From NCBI GenBank assembly GCA_963782445.1, contig CAWAJM010000002.1, positions 124,001 through 188,000 on the forward strand: a stretch of DNA of 64,000 bases, given 5' to 3'. The notes below the pieces were generated by a model. It worked only from the letters and a program-made list of their open reading frames with translations. It was not told the origin of the DNA and did not search any database. This stretch comes from ZC4RG20 sp963782445 (GTDB taxonomy: Bacteria; Pseudomonadota; Gammaproteobacteria; Steroidobacterales; Rariloculaceae). Shown one piece after another: positions 63,754 through 64,000 of the stretch. Both the position numbers and the translations under genes were made by a program. The first letter of the stretch is position 1; each line of letters opens with the position of its first letter.

Positions 63754-64000
63754 CTAGCCCTCGGCGGCCTCGGTTTCGGTGGCTTCGCCGCGCAGACCGC
63801 GGATGAATGCGGCCGGATCGCCGCCGCGCTCGAGCAGCTCGACGAGCGCGGAGCCGACGATGACACCGTCGGCGTGACGGCCGAGCGTCGCCACCTGCTC
63901 CGGCGTGCGCACGCCGAACCCCGCGCAGACCGGCACGCGCGCGGCGGCCTTGACCGCATCGAGGTAGGCGCCGATCTCGGTCGGCAGCGAGCCGGCGCCC
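63754..64000 (-). CDS. trpA: tryptophan synthase alpha chain, C-terminal part
   Basis: Only the last about 81 residues are in the window; the 5' part lies beyond 64000. The visible segment reads LPTEIGAYLDAVKAAARVPV, then CAGFGVRTPEQVATLGRHAD and GVIVGSALVELLERGG, which match the TrpA barrel's final phosphate-binding strands. The enzyme cleaves indole-3-glycerol phosphate. trpB would be expected upstream, outside the window. Confidence 0.88.
   Translation of the reverse strand, partial: GAGSLPTEIGAYLDAVKAAARVPVCAGFGVRTPEQVATLGRHADGVIVGSALVELLERGGDPAAFIRGLRGEATETEAAEG

Overview
This is a 64 kb, very GC-rich (roughly two-thirds G+C), densely coding chromosomal stretch of a Gram-negative bacterium. 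Gene content and order point to a gammaproteobacterium: glnA-DUF4124-ntrB-ntrC, secB-grxC-rhodanese beside envC-ctpA, algZ/algR-hemX-hemY, dapF-DUF484-xerC-hslV-hslU-DUF971-ubiE-ubiJ-ubiB, plus lpxA and a large TonB-dependent receptor. The mixture suggests a Steroidobacteraceae/Nevskiales/Xanthomonadales-like lineage; that placement is inference. No rRNA, CRISPR array, prophage or intact transposase gene was seen; one tRNA (Arg-CCG) is present.

Layout. 1-3.2 kb (minus): PlsC-type acyltransferase, GmhB, dimeric-type glycyl-tRNA synthetase. 3.0-8 kb (plus): nitrogen control, with two NtrC boxes and a sigma-54 promoter ahead of glnA, then DUF4124, ntrB, ntrC. 8.1-11 kb (minus): a GnnA-like oxidoreductase, lpxA and a class 1B pyrD. 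11-13 kb: trmL, nfeD, qmcA. 13-13.8 kb: a pilin-like gene and its small partner. 14.2-20.4 kb: a complete oligopeptide-type ABC transporter with an unusual permease. 20.4-30.3 kb, accessory: aromatic-acid-type MFS, VOC and MetE-like genes, PAP2 phosphatase, a 3.3 kb TonB receptor and a serine-hydrolase homologue with an altered active site. 30.3-37.6 kb: gpsA-secB-grxC-rhodanese, then envC-ctpA-GGDEF and small genes. 37.6-39.2 kb: an RRM RNA-binding protein with an AT-richer leader and an array of 3' hairpins, then tRNA-Arg. 39.2-43.5 kb (minus): cytochrome c, MFS, comM, ubiK. 43.7-48.5 kb: DUF4124, algZ, algR, hemX, hemY. 48.6-50.9 kb (minus): ParA, ubiD. 51-59 kb: the dapF-to-ubiB block. 59-64 kb (minus): BCCT transporter, universal stress protein, CinA-like, endonuclease family, DUF2007 and the 3' end of trpA.

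Ubiquinone synthesis is spread over ubiD, ubiE, ubiJ, ubiB and ubiK. The NtrBC pair next to glnA almost certainly controls the sigma-54 promoter upstream of glnA.

The most striking observation concerns apparent frameshifts. Every clear reading-frame break in the window (oppF; two in the TonB receptor; two in algR; one joining a small membrane-protein gene to the pilin gene) lies at GAACGTC or its complement GACGTTC. Each is repaired by removing one base to give the palindrome GACGTC. Six independent coding repairs at one hexamer cannot be chance. They suggest a sequence-specific (probably modification-linked) basecalling artefact or a site-specific +1 insertion hotspot. Other items worth attention are an OppC permease with a fibronectin-III-like insertion, two dispersed repeat families (one a perfect 30-bp inverted pair), lpxA paired with a GnnA-like gene but no GnnB, and a PyrD 1B without PyrK.
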